In this document: positions 46,072 to 54,620 of the stretch, one piece after another
Layout of the letters: the number at the start of each line of letters is the position of its first letter
Position numbering within the stretch: the stretch's first letter is position 1
NCBI GenBank assembly: GCA_016702705.1
Contig: JADJDM010000006.1
Location: 248,001 to 312,000, forward strand
Direction of reading: 5' to 3'
Origin: Bacteroidota bacterium
Lineage (GTDB): Bacteria > Bacteroidota > Bacteroidia > B-17B0 > Aurantibacillaceae
Length of the DNA stretch: 64,000 nt
The notes under the pieces: model-generated
What the model saw: the letters and a program-made list of their open reading frames with translations, nothing else
Told to the model about the DNA's origin: nothing
Databases searched by the model: none
Position numbers and translations under genes: made by a program

Positions 46072-46479
46072 ATGATACAAGAAACAACAAAAGCACTCAA
46101 TGTAGTGCAAGAAATGTTAACCGCATTTGGCAAAGGTGATATGGAAGCCTTAAAAAGAACTTTATCTGATGATACAATATGGGTTTACCACGGAACAGAG
46201 GGCATTCCTTATAATGGAACATATCGAGGTAAAGAAGGAGCAGTAAAATTCATTATGAATATTATGACTAATGTAGATGTTTTAGATTTTCAAGTAACTA
46301 AAATTCTAGCTGACCAAAACACAGTTATTGTTTTAGGTAGCGAAAAACAAAAAATAAAAAGTAATGGCGAGGTGCTAGAACAAAAATGGGTGCAAATCTA
46401 TACCTTAGAAAACGATTTGATTACCCGATTAGATGAGTTTGCCAATACTGCATTTTCACTACAACTATTTAAAAAATGA
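46072..46479 (+). CDS. SnoaL-like / NTF2-fold protein
   Basis: The 135-residue protein has the cone-shaped NTF2 fold: LTAFGKGDMEALKRTLSDDTIWVYHG, GTYRGKEGAVKFI and a long central strand region (VTKILADQNTVIVLG). Related proteins are small-molecule isomerases or scavengers. It is the first gene of a two-gene unit with the DsbA-like protein (4-base overlap) and likely under HxlR control. Confidence 0.75.
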   Translation: MIQETTKALNVVQEMLTAFGKGDMEALKRTLSDDTIWVYHGTEGIPYNGTYRGKEGAVKFIMNIMTNVDVLDFQVTKILADQNTVIVLGSEKQKIKSNGEVLEQKWVQIYTLENDLITRLDEFANTAFSLQLFKK

Positions 46480-47472
46480 AATTAACTCAAAAAATATTAA
46501 TAGTATTAATAATGCTCGGCAACTTAGGTTGCCGAGCTCAAACAAAAAATAAAATGGAAGAAAATAATAATCCGCTGATGTGTGACCCTGTAGAAGGAAT
46601 TTGTGGAATACCTGACAGTACAACAAATACAAAAATTACTACTTACAGTATAGAAAAACCTGTCAAAGTCATTTATTTTACTGACCCGATTTGTTCTTCT
46701 TGTTGGGGCATTGAGCCTCAACTGCGAAAACTGAAATTGGAGTATGGTAACAATATGGAAATTGAATACCGCATGGGAGGTTTGTTGCCTGATTGGAATT
46801 ACAACAGCGGTGGCATAAACAAGCCATCTGATGTAGCACAGCATTGGGACGAAGTAAGTGGATATTACGATATGCCTATTGACGGAGATGTATGGCTGGA
46901 AGATCCTTTACATTCTTCTTATCCTCCTTCAATTGCTTTTAAAGCGGCACAAATGCAGGACAAAGGGAAGGCTGTTTTATTTTTAAGAGAAATCCGAGAA
47001 ATGGTTTTTCTGCAAAAGAAAAATATTGCAAAATGGGAACACTTAGAAACTGCTGCTAAAAAAGTTGGATTAGATGCTGTGCAACTGAAAAAGGATTATG
47101 AAGGAAAAGCAAAGACACTTTTTGAAGAAGATTTGAAATTAGCAAGAGAATATGGTGTAAGAGGATTTCCAACGATTTTCCTTTTAGACAACTCAGGCAA
47201 TAAGGAAATTGTGTATGGTTCAAAACCGTATGCTTTTTATGAAACGTCAGTTTAAAACTTCACCCAAAAGCAATCAAAAATGAATACAGTAAAATTGGGA
47301 AACACTTTTTGCAAAGTACAATTCTTTGACAGCTAAAGAATTTTCGGAACTTTCAGGAACACCAAGAGCAGAAAGCGAAAAACAATTAAATGAGTTAGCA
47401 ACAAAAGGGAATCTTGATAAATTTACTACTAAGAATGGTTCAATTTGGATAAGAAAGAATACCAGCCAGTAA
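46476..47472 (+). CDS. Exported DsbA-family thioredoxin-fold protein with C-terminal extension (frameshifted end)
   Basis: The open piece ends at 47255. It starts with a lipoprotein-like signal (MKLTQKILIVLIMLGNLGC, a lipobox LGC). The thioredoxin-fold motif DPICSSCWGIEPQLRK has a CSSC active site, and the cis-Pro region is REYGVRGFPTIF. After the stop, the same protein continues in other frames (TLHPKAIKNEYSKNWETLF, then TAKEFSELSGTPRAESEKQLNELATKG) to a stop at 47472, a probable winged-helix tail. At least two base shifts lie at 47240-47300. It probably forms or isomerises disulfides in the envelope. Confidence 0.75.
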
Positions 47473-47534
47473 TCGTTGTTTGTTTAATAGAGTAATCCAA
47501 AGAAAAATATTGGCAATTCTTAAATTAAAGGAGC

Positions 47535-47581
47535 GATTTCCAACTATGGGAATTCATCAGAATCCTAATTCGTTGGAAATC
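47535..47581 (+). ncRNA. Stem-loop upstream of a terminator
   Basis: GATTTCCAAC (47535-47544) and GTTGGAAATC (47572-47581) form a perfect 10-bp stem around a 27-base loop. It precedes the terminator at 47618 by 37 bases and could be part of the 3' UTR or a small RNA. Confidence 0.3.
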
Positions 47582-47617
47582 ATCTATAAAGTTCGATAAA
47601 TCCAACCCGTAGGGTAC

Positions 47618-47654
47618 AAAAGGGGAAGCAACCAATTGGTTTACTTCCCCTTTT
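47618..47654 (+). terminator. Rho-independent terminator
   Basis: AAAAGGGGAAG and CTTCCCCTTTT flank a loop that contains the self-complementary AACCAATTGGTT. It has the expected T-tail on the plus strand and ends the SnoaL-DsbA transcription unit. Confidence 0.8.
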
Positions 47655-47707
47655 CGCTAATTATACTTTAATAAATATAATTGCATTAAGCAATAACAAA
47701 AGTTAAT

Positions 47708-48553
47708 ATGAAATACAACACTAAGATTAATATAACTAAAGCATCTGGTGAACATAAGCCCTTTTCAAAAGAAAAATTCCTTAATTCATTAGCGCATGCA
47801 GGGGCAAGTCCAAGTAGAGCACAAGAAATTCTTGAAGAAATATCAAAACAATTACATGAGGGAATTTCAACAAAAAAAATATACCAACTTGCCTATAGCA
47901 AATTAAAACAGCAATCTAAACACTTGGCTGCTAGATATCATTTAAAGCAAGCCATTATGGAACTTGGCCCTTCTGGTTACCCATTTGAAAAATTTATTGG
48001 GGAAATACTAAAACAAAAAGGATTCTCTGTTGAAGTTGGAATAATTGTTAAAGGTAAATGTGTAACACATGAAGTAGATGTATTAGCAAAAAACGCTACT
48101 CATCAGTTTATGATTGAATGTAAATATCATAACTATCGTGGTATTTTTTGTGACGTTAAAATACCTTTATACATTCAATCTCGATTTAAGGATATTGAAT
48201 CGGAATGGCTAAAAAACAAATCGAAAGATAAAATTATCTATCAAGGTTGGGTGGTAACCAACACCAAGTTTAGCTCTGATGCAATATTATATGGTAACTG
48301 CGCAGGATTAAAACTGTTAGGCTGGGATTATCCTGCAAATGAAAGTTTAAAAAAATTAATAGACGATTCCAGTCTATATCCAATTACTTGCCTCACAACT
48401 CTAACAAAAATTGAAAAACAAAAACTCCTTGAAAACAAAATTGTTCTCTGCAAAGAATTAAGCGCGAACAAAAAATTGCTATTAGAAATTGGAGTAAATG
48501 AAAATAGAGCAAACGCGGCAATAGACGAAAGCAAACAACTTTGTTCTAATTAA
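47708..48553 (+). CDS. ATP-cone domain fused to a PD-(D/E)XK nuclease-like domain
   Basis: The 281-residue protein has an N-terminal ATP-cone (about 4-90: ITKASGEHKPFSKEKFLNSL, KIYQLAYSKLK) and a C-terminal nuclease domain (about 95-245). Nuclease motifs are EVDVLAKNATHQFMIECKY, giving the catalytic D/E and ECK, and the upstream FEKFIGEILKQKGF. ATP-cones usually regulate ribonucleotide reductases by binding ATP or dATP; here the nuclease may be nucleotide-gated. It lies alone between a terminator and the ars operon. Confidence 0.8.
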   Translation: MKYNTKINITKASGEHKPFSKEKFLNSLAHAGASPSRAQEILEEISKQLHEGISTKKIYQLAYSKLKQQSKHLAARYHLKQAIMELGPSGYPFEKFIGEILKQKGFSVEVGIIVKGKCVTHEVDVLAKNATHQFMIECKYHNYRGIFCDVKIPLYIQSRFKDIESEWLKNKSKDKIIYQGWVVTNTKFSSDAILYGNCAGLKLLGWDYPANESLKKLIDDSSLYPITCLTTLTKIEKQKLLENKIVLCKELSANKKLLLEIGVNENRANAAIDESKQLCSN

Positions 48554-48684
48554 ATACCATTAAAACTTAATCGTACTTGTTTTTACAAAATAAGTTGGAA
48601 TAATTCAACCGAACATTTTTTTTAACCTGATTTCCAATCAATTAAATCCATTTCTAAAAATAAACTCTATTTGCATTAATTAAT

Positions 48685-48700
48685 ATCGTAATTTTACGAT
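48685..48700. promoter_or_regulatory. ArsR operator 1
   Basis: ATCGTAATTTTACGAT has 7-bp arms (ATCGTAA/TTACGAT) and a 2-base spacer. It lies 5 bases before the arsR start. It shares the ATCGTnAnnTTACGAT consensus with a second site at 49051. Confidence 0.75.
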
Positions 48701-48704
48701 TATA

Positions 48705-49034
48705 ATGGGAACAACTAAAACAGAAGAATTTACAATTAAGGATAACAAAATTGCATCTTATGCAAAAGCATTGGCACATCCAGCTCGTGTTGCCATACTT
48801 AAATTACTTATAAAAAAACAGGCTTGTATTTGTGGAGATATAGTTGATGAACTTCCACTTTCACAAAGCACCGTATCACAACACCTAAAAGAACTTAAAG
48901 AAGCTGGACTAATAAAAGGTGATATAGAAGGTAAAAAAGTTTGTTATTGTATTGATGAAAAAGAATGGGAAATGGCTAAAACTTATCTTTCCTCGTTTTT
49001 TGATGAATACATTTCTAAATCTAAATGCTGCTAA
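48705..49034 (+). CDS. ArsR-family metalloregulator
   Basis: The 109-residue protein has the ArsR winged helix: ALAHPARVAILKLLIKKQACICGDI, LPLSQSTVSQHLKELKEAGL, and the beta-wing IEGKKVCYCID. The Cys pair in ACICGD plus C-terminal KCC can bind As(III)/Sb(III). It is likely to repress the whole operon through the palindromes at 48685 and 49051 and release it when arsenite binds. Confidence 0.92.
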   Translation: MGTTKTEEFTIKDNKIASYAKALAHPARVAILKLLIKKQACICGDIVDELPLSQSTVSQHLKELKEAGLIKGDIEGKKVCYCIDEKEWEMAKTYLSSFFDEYISKSKCC

Positions 49035-49050
49035 AAAAATTTAAAAAATA

Positions 49051-49070
49051 TAATCGTTAAATTACGATTA
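49051..49070. promoter_or_regulatory. ArsR operator 2
   Basis: TAATCGT and ACGATTA flank a TAAATT spacer; its core ATCGTTAAATTACGAT is a close match to operator 1. It lies between arsR and DUF6428, so it may control an internal promoter. Confidence 0.7.
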
Positions 49071-49091
49071 ATAAACTAAAAACAAAAAAAC

Positions 49092-49565
49092 ATGAAACTA
49101 TCAGATTTTAAAAAGCAATTGAGTTCAACTAATGAATTAATATTTGAACTTCCAAACGGAACTAATGTTCCAAATCATTTCCACGTTACAGAAGTGGGAC
49201 AAGTTACTAAGCACTTTATTGATTGTGGTGGAACAATTAGAAATGAAAAAGTAGTAAACTTCCAATTGTGGGAAGCAAACGATTTCGACCATCGATTAGC
49301 TCCTCAAAAATTAATGAGTATCATCGAGCTTTCTGAAAAGAAATTAGGCTTAGAAGATGCTGAAATTGAAGTTGAATATCAAAGCGATACCATTGGTAAA
49401 TATGGAATTGATTTTAACGGGAAAAATTTCATACTTACTTCAAAACAAACTAATTGTTTAGCAAGCGATAGCTGCGGAATTCCTACTGAAAAACTAAAAG
49501 TAAATTTAAGTCAATTACAAAGTACTTCTCAAAGTTGTTGTGCGCCAGGAAGTGGATGTTGTTAA
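49092..49565 (+). CDS. DUF6428 protein of ars operons
   Basis: The 157-residue protein has the DUF6428 motif NVPNHFHVTEVGQVTKHFIDC and ends in a Cys-rich tail (QSCCAPGSGCC). Proteins of this family are common in Bacteroidota ars operons with ArsR and Acr3. The Cys pairs suggest metalloid binding as a chaperone, but the role is not established. The gene follows arsR with operator 2 between them. Confidence 0.8.
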   Translation: MKLSDFKKQLSSTNELIFELPNGTNVPNHFHVTEVGQVTKHFIDCGGTIRNEKVVNFQLWEANDFDHRLAPQKLMSIIELSEKKLGLEDAEIEVEYQSDTIGKYGIDFNGKNFILTSKQTNCLASDSCGIPTEKLKVNLSQLQSTSQSCCAPGSGCC

Positions 49566-49583
49566 TCTCAATTTAGAAAAGAA

Positions 49584-50306
49584 ATGAAAAATAAAATAAA
49601 AACATCAATATTATTGTTAGCAGTAATACTTGCAAGCTCGTTCGGAAATCCAAATAAGTTATCTAAAAAACTGTCGAATTACACTAAAGCTGTAACTAAA
49701 GAGTTTAACCAAATACCTGAAGAACGTAAAAGTACCTTAAAAGAAATAGGTAATTATATAGTTGAACAACGTACTGCAAACAAAACATGTAAACTATTAT
49801 TTATTTGCACAAGTAACTCTCGCAGAAGTCATTTTGGACAAATTTGGGCATCAACAGCTGCTTTGTATTATGGTATTGATAGTATTGTTGCGTTTTCTGG
49901 AGGAACAGAAGCAACTAAAGTTAATATAAATGCAATTAACGCATTAAAACGTGCTGGCTTTGGCGCAAGTTCGGCAGGTAACCCTGAAAATCCAACTTGG
50001 ACAATCGTTAATGGAGCAAAAGGAGGGCAACTTTTAGTTTATTCAAAAAAATATAGTGACATACAAAACCCTAAAAAAGACTTTGCAGCTCTAATGGTAT
50101 GTTCTGAGGCAGACAAATCGTGCCCCTTTGTTGATGGTGCAGACATGCGAATTGCATTACCATATGAGGACCCAAAATTCTTCGACAATACACCTTCGCA
50201 AGAACAGAAATACGATGAAAGATGTAGGGAAATTGCAAGGGAAATGTTTTTTATGTTTGATTATGTAAAAAGTAAATTGATCTTAAAATCTGAAAGCAAA
50301 AAATAG
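49584..50306 (+). CDS. LMW-PTPase-fold arsenate reductase-like protein with export signal
   Basis: The 240-residue protein has the phosphatase loop CTSNSRRS (CX5R) around residue 75, then a Cys-containing region (VCSEADKSCPFVDGAD). The family includes ArsC. The first 24 residues (MKNKIKTSILLLAVILASSF) look like a signal peptide, while cytoplasmic arsenate reductases lack one. If exported, it would act on arsenate or a phosphoprotein in the periplasm. It lies between DUF6428 and acr3. Confidence 0.75.
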   Translation: MKNKIKTSILLLAVILASSFGNPNKLSKKLSNYTKAVTKEFNQIPEERKSTLKEIGNYIVEQRTANKTCKLLFICTSNSRRSHFGQIWASTAALYYGIDSIVAFSGGTEATKVNINAINALKRAGFGASSAGNPENPTWTIVNGAKGGQLLVYSKKYSDIQNPKKDFAALMVCSEADKSCPFVDGADMRIALPYEDPKFFDNTPSQEQKYDERCREIAREMFFMFDYVKSKLILKSESKK

Positions 50307-50403
50307 AATTGCATGTACTAATAAATAAAGACAAGCAGTATAATAGCCATTTCAAACAGATTGCATTAGAAACTCTTTATATATTTTCCAAATAAAATAA
50401 TTT

Positions 50404-51489
50404 ATGTCAGCAAATAATTGTACTCCAGCGGCTAATAGAAAAAAATTAAGTTTCTTAGATAGATTTTTAACCTTATGGATTTTTGCAGCAATGCTAATTG
50501 GAATTGCTATTGGTTATTTTATTCCCTCTTCTTCATCCTTTATAAATTCGTTTTCAAGTGGAACAACAAACATCCCTTTAGCAATTGGATTAATACTAAT
50601 GATGTATCCACCATTAACAAAAGTAAATTTCGCTCAAATACCCAAGGTACTTTCAAAACCAAAAATACTTTTGATTTCATTTTTTATAACTTGGATAGTT
50701 GGACCATTTTTAATGTTCAGCTTAGCAGTTTTATTTTTAAGAGACTATCCAGATTACATGACTGGCTTAATAATTATAGGATTAGCCCCTTGCATAGCAA
50801 TGGTTATTGTATGGAATGAATTGGCGGAAGGCAACAGGGAATTAGTTGCAGGCTTAGTTGGTATAAATAGTTTATTACAAGTTTTCTTTTTCAGTTTATA
50901 TGCTTACTTCTACGTTGAAATTATGCTGCCCTTGTTTGGTATAAAGGGATTAAGCATCAATATCAGTATTTCACAAATAGCTCAAACTGTTGGTATATAT
51001 TTAGGAATACCATTTGTTGCAGCTGTAATAAGCAGGTATAGCTTAATTAAATTAAAAGGTGAAGAATGGTTTAAAAATAAATTTCTTCCCATTGTATCGC
51101 CAATAACATTAATTTCTTTATTATTTACAATCATTATTATGTTTAGCTTAAAAGGTAGTACCATTGTTTCGATACCAATGGATGTGCTACGCATTGCAAT
51201 ACCATTAGTAATATTTTTTGCAATCATGTTTGTGCTAATGTTTTTTGCTGGCAAATTTGCAGGGGCGAATTATGAGGATAATGCTGCCCTATCATTTACC
51301 GCATCGGGCAATAATTTCGAATTAGCAATCGCAGTTTCAATTGGTGTGTTTGGTATTAATAGCGGTCAAGCATTTGCGGGAGTCATTGGTCCTTTGGTTG
51401 AAGTTCCTGCATTAATTATTCTAGTGCAATTAGCATTTTGGTTCAGGAAAAAATATTATACGCCAAAACAAATTCCAACAAATTTATAA
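50404..51489 (+). CDS. acr3: Arsenite efflux transporter Acr3
   Basis: The 361-residue protein has ten predicted membrane helices and Acr3 motifs: IGIAIGYFIPSSSSF, NIPLAIGLILMMYPPL, GLAPCIAMVIVWNELAEGN with the arsenite-binding Cys, and SFTASGNNFELAIA. It exports As(OH)3 using the proton gradient. It is the effector of the operon repressed by the ArsR upstream. Confidence 0.93.
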   Translation: MSANNCTPAANRKKLSFLDRFLTLWIFAAMLIGIAIGYFIPSSSSFINSFSSGTTNIPLAIGLILMMYPPLTKVNFAQIPKVLSKPKILLISFFITWIVGPFLMFSLAVLFLRDYPDYMTGLIIIGLAPCIAMVIVWNELAEGNRELVAGLVGINSLLQVFFFSLYAYFYVEIMLPLFGIKGLSINISISQIAQTVGIYLGIPFVAAVISRYSLIKLKGEEWFKNKFLPIVSPITLISLLFTIIIMFSLKGSTIVSIPMDVLRIAIPLVIFFAIMFVLMFFAGKFAGANYEDNAALSFTASGNNFELAIAVSIGVFGINSGQAFAGVIGPLVEVPALIILVQLAFWFRKKYYTPKQIPTNL

Positions 51490-51498
51490 TCAAATACT

Positions 51499-52050
51499 AT
51501 GAAAGAGAAAAAAACAATTTGGACAACAATAACAGGCGGACTAGCTTCAGTAGCTCCAATTCTATTTTCTGTGTGTAAAGGCGGGGCATGTGTTGGAGTT
51601 TGTGTTAGTCCAGTGGCATCACTATTTGGAATTTCATCAGCAACAATTGCTGCTTCTCCAATTGTAAGTGCAATAGAACCTTTATTAATTGCTATCAGTG
51701 CTATTTCATTCACAGTCTCTTATTACTCATTATATGTATTACCAAAACTAAACACTAGTTGTAATACTTCAGGAGCTTGTGGATGCGAGCCAAGTGCAAA
51801 AGAAAAAAGGAAAATAAAATTAACAAAAGCCATCTTTTGGATTGGCTTACTATTAAGCATCGGTTTCTTTACTTACTTTGAGTACAATAAATATCAAAGC
51901 GCAACTAAGGAAAATACTGAATGTTCAACTTCAGAATGCAAACCAGGCGAATGCTCGAGTGAAGATGAAATGAATACTTCTGCAGCAATAGCAGATTCTA
52001 CTAGTACGTGCGATTCAACTTCGTGTAATGGTAAAACCTGTGGGGAATAG
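51499..52050 (+). CDS. Cys-rich MerT-like membrane protein
   Basis: The 183-residue protein has about three membrane helices, with a Cys pair in the first (SVCKGGACVGVCVSPVA) as in mercuric transport MerT. A cytoplasmic Cys cluster (NTSCNTSGACGCE) and a Cys-rich tail (ECSTSECKPGECSSED and CDSTSCNGKTCGE) follow, giving at least fourteen Cys in total. It would bind and move thiophilic metals or metalloids. It follows acr3 by 9 bases, so it is in the same operon. Confidence 0.7.
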   Translation: MKEKKTIWTTITGGLASVAPILFSVCKGGACVGVCVSPVASLFGISSATIAASPIVSAIEPLLIAISAISFTVSYYSLYVLPKLNTSCNTSGACGCEPSAKEKRKIKLTKAIFWIGLLLSIGFFTYFEYNKYQSATKENTECSTSECKPGECSSEDEMNTSAAIADSTSTCDSTSCNGKTCGE

Positions 52051-52111
52051 GTTCTAACAATTTAGCCAATTCCTACAGATTTACTACAGAATTAAATTGT
52101 AATTTCATTGC

Positions 52112-52789
52112 ATGAAAATTCTGTTAATTGAAGACGAAAAAGAACTTGCTGATCCGATAAGTACTTTCTTAAAACAAGAAGGATACATATGCGAAATCGC
52201 CTTCGATTTTAATGCTGCTCAGGAAAAAATTGACTTATATAAATACGATTGTGTTTTGGTGGATATTAATTTACCAGGAGGCAATGGTTTGGAAATTGTG
52301 AAGTCACTTAAAAAAAACAAAGACCAAACTGGTATCATTATTATTTCTGCCCGAAACTCTGTAGATGATAAAATTGAAGGTTTAGATTTAGGCGCCGATG
52401 ACTATTTATCAAAACCCTTTAATTTATCTGAATTAAATTCGCGAATAAAATCAATATTAAGGCGAAGAAAATTTGAAGGCAATAATGATATTGTATTTAA
52501 TGAAATCTCCATTAAAACTGAAGAATCGAACGCATACGTGAGCAACTCACCAGTTACCTTAACAAAAAAAGAATACGACTTACTTTTGTTTTTCATCAGC
52601 AATAAAAACAGAGTGCTTACAAAAGAGAGCATTGCCGAACATTTATGGGGAGACAACATGGACATGGCCGATTCGTATGATTTCATTTATACGCATATAA
52701 AAAACTTGCGCAAAAAATTAGTGGAGAAAGGCTGCAAAGATTACATGAAAACAGTTTACGGAATGGGTTATAAATTTACTGACCAATGA
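52112..52789 (+). CDS. OmpR/PhoB-family response regulator
   Basis: The 225-residue protein has a receiver (1-115, acidic pocket IEDE, phospho-acceptor Asp near residue 50 in VLVDINLP, and Lys in LSKPF) and a C-terminal winged helix with KKEYDLLLFFISNKNRVLTKESIAEHLWG. It pairs with the histidine kinase starting 4 bases before its stop. The likely outputs are the PepSY and TonB-receptor genes downstream. Confidence 0.95.
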   Translation: MKILLIEDEKELADPISTFLKQEGYICEIAFDFNAAQEKIDLYKYDCVLVDINLPGGNGLEIVKSLKKNKDQTGIIIISARNSVDDKIEGLDLGADDYLSKPFNLSELNSRIKSILRRRKFEGNNDIVFNEISIKTEESNAYVSNSPVTLTKKEYDLLLFFISNKNRVLTKESIAEHLWGDNMDMADSYDFIYTHIKNLRKKLVEKGCKDYMKTVYGMGYKFTDQ

Positions 52790-54032
52790 AACTACTAACA
52801 AAAAACACCTTAGTTCTGCTATCTGTTACCATTTTGGTGTTCATTTTGGGTAGTGGTTTATTTTATTTTCAATTAAAAGAGATAATGGATGAAGAGGCTG
52901 TTGAGGCTTTGGAAATAAAGAAGAAGGAGGTTTTGAATTACATTACAAAACAAAATCAATTGCCAAAATCCATTAGCTCAGAAATTGAATTAGAATTTAA
53001 TAAAAGTGCGACGATTACTTCAGAAAAAACAATTGACACGTTCATCTTTAATAAAATCAGTGACGAAAACTTACCTTATAAACAATTGGACTTTCCAGTT
53101 ACTATAGGCAAAGAAAACTACAATTGTATTATTCGCAAATCTCTTTTCGAATCAGATGATTTAATAGAAACCATTTTAAATTCTTTTTTAATCATTATTG
53201 TTTCTATTATCATTTTATTTATTAGCTTTAACTACCTATTTGCTAAAGTAACATGGAAACCATTTTTCAAAACGCTTGAGCAAATCAACAATTACGAACT
53301 AGATAAAAAAAAAAGTATTCAAACAGAGAATAGTTCAACAAAGAGTTCAAACAACTTAATGATGCTATTTCAAAGATGACTGAGAAAATCTCCAATGATT
53401 ATGAGAAATTAAAGAATTTTACCGAAAATGCTTCGCATGAGCTACAAACACCACTTGCCATTATAAAAGGTAAAACCGAATTACTAATGCAAACACAAGG
53501 TTTAACAGAAGAACAAAGCAAATTAATAAGTGAAATAGACCAAACAAGTAATCGCTTAAAAAAACTCAATCAAACTTTACTCCTTTTAAGTAAAATAGAA
53601 AATAATCAATTTAAAAACGAGAAGAGTATTGATTTTTCTGAAATTCTAAAATCAAAACTAGAACAAATTGAAGATCTTATTAAAATAAAAAACATAAAGC
53701 TTAATGCACAAATAGAAAGTTCCTCGCAAAATATAAATCCTGTATTAGCCGATATTCTTATTTCTAACTTATTATCTAATGCTTTACGTTATACACCTGA
53801 AAACGGGGCAATTTCAATACAACTTAATTCCAAAGAATTCCTGATTTCAAACAATGGAAATCCATTAAAATTTGGTGGAGATAAAATATTCGACCGTTTT
53901 CATAAAGAAGGAGAAAGTTCAGAATCAACGGGGCTTGGACTTGCATTAGTAAAACAAATTGCAGTAATTAACAAGCAGGGGATTAATTATCAATATTCAA
54001 ATAATATGCATTTTTTTACTTATATCTTTTAA
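52786..54032 (+). CDS. Sensor histidine kinase (one frameshift)
   Basis: Pieces 52786-53379 and 53376-54032 form one kinase. A base is lost near 53375 (join LMMLFQR to MTEKISNDYEKL). It has two membrane helices (about 5-28 and 137-160) with a sensor of about 110 residues between. The phospho-His H-box is FTENASHELQTPLAIIKGK and the ATPase motifs NLLSNALRYTPENGAI and GLGLALVKQI are present. The sensed signal is unknown; the location beside the ars operon suggests metals. Confidence 0.92.
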
Positions 54033-54098
54033 GTACAGAATTTCTACAAAATTGAGTATTACTATTGTGTTATAAACTAACAATTAAAACAGAACAAC

Positions 54099-54554
54099 AT
54101 GAAAACTATCATCACAATTTTCGCACTAGCTTTAGGAACAAGCTTTGCAAATGCGCAAGCAGTAAAAGATACAGAAGTGCCCGCTGCCGTAAAAGATGCA
54201 TTTAAAAAAGCATACCCAAGTGTTAAAGTACAAAAATGGGAAAAAGAAGGAGCTAACTTTGAAGCTGAGTTTATGGTTGGTAAAATTGAAAATGCAGCAG
54301 CTTATGATGCCTCAGGTAATTTAGTTATGACAGAAGTTGAAATTAAAGTTACTGAATTGCCTAAAGCTATTACTGATTATCTTAATACAAATATGAAAGG
54401 TAAAAAAGCAAATGAAGCTTCAAAAATGACTTATGCTGATGGAAAAGTAAATTACGAAGCAGAAGTTGATGATGTTGATTACATCTTTGATGATAAAGGA
54501 AACTTTATTGAAAAAGAAGTTGAGACAGATAAAAAAGATGATGATAAAAAATAA
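54099..54554 (+). CDS. PepSY-like (BLIP-fold) periplasmic protein
   Basis: The 151-residue protein starts with a signal peptide (MKTIITIFALALGTSFANAQ) and has two PepSY-like repeats (PAAVKDAFKKAYPSVKVQKW, EKEGANFEAEFMVG and LPKAITDYLNTNMKGKKAN). The acidic, Lys-rich tail (DKKDDDKK) is unusual. Such proteins are often the most induced targets of nearby two-component systems in Bacteroidota. A terminator follows at 54571. Confidence 0.85.
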   Translation: MKTIITIFALALGTSFANAQAVKDTEVPAAVKDAFKKAYPSVKVQKWEKEGANFEAEFMVGKIENAAAYDASGNLVMTEVEIKVTELPKAITDYLNTNMKGKKANEASKMTYADGKVNYEAEVDDVDYIFDDKGNFIEKEVETDKKDDDKK

Positions 54555-54570
54555 TTAGCTAAAGCAAATC

Positions 54571-54609
54571 AATAAGGTCGTGAAATCTCACGACCTTATT
54601 TTATTTTTA
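54571..54609 (+). terminator. Terminator after the PepSY gene
   Basis: AATAAGGTCGTGA and TCACGACCTTATT form a 13-bp stem around AATC, followed by TTATTTTTA. Confidence 0.85.
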
Positions 54610-54620
54610 CGAAATTCAGC

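Noticed and set aside
48554..48684. Spacer before the ars operon checked for a riboswitch
   Set aside because: Apart from the ArsR operator and promoter-like boxes, no conserved riboswitch structure is visible.
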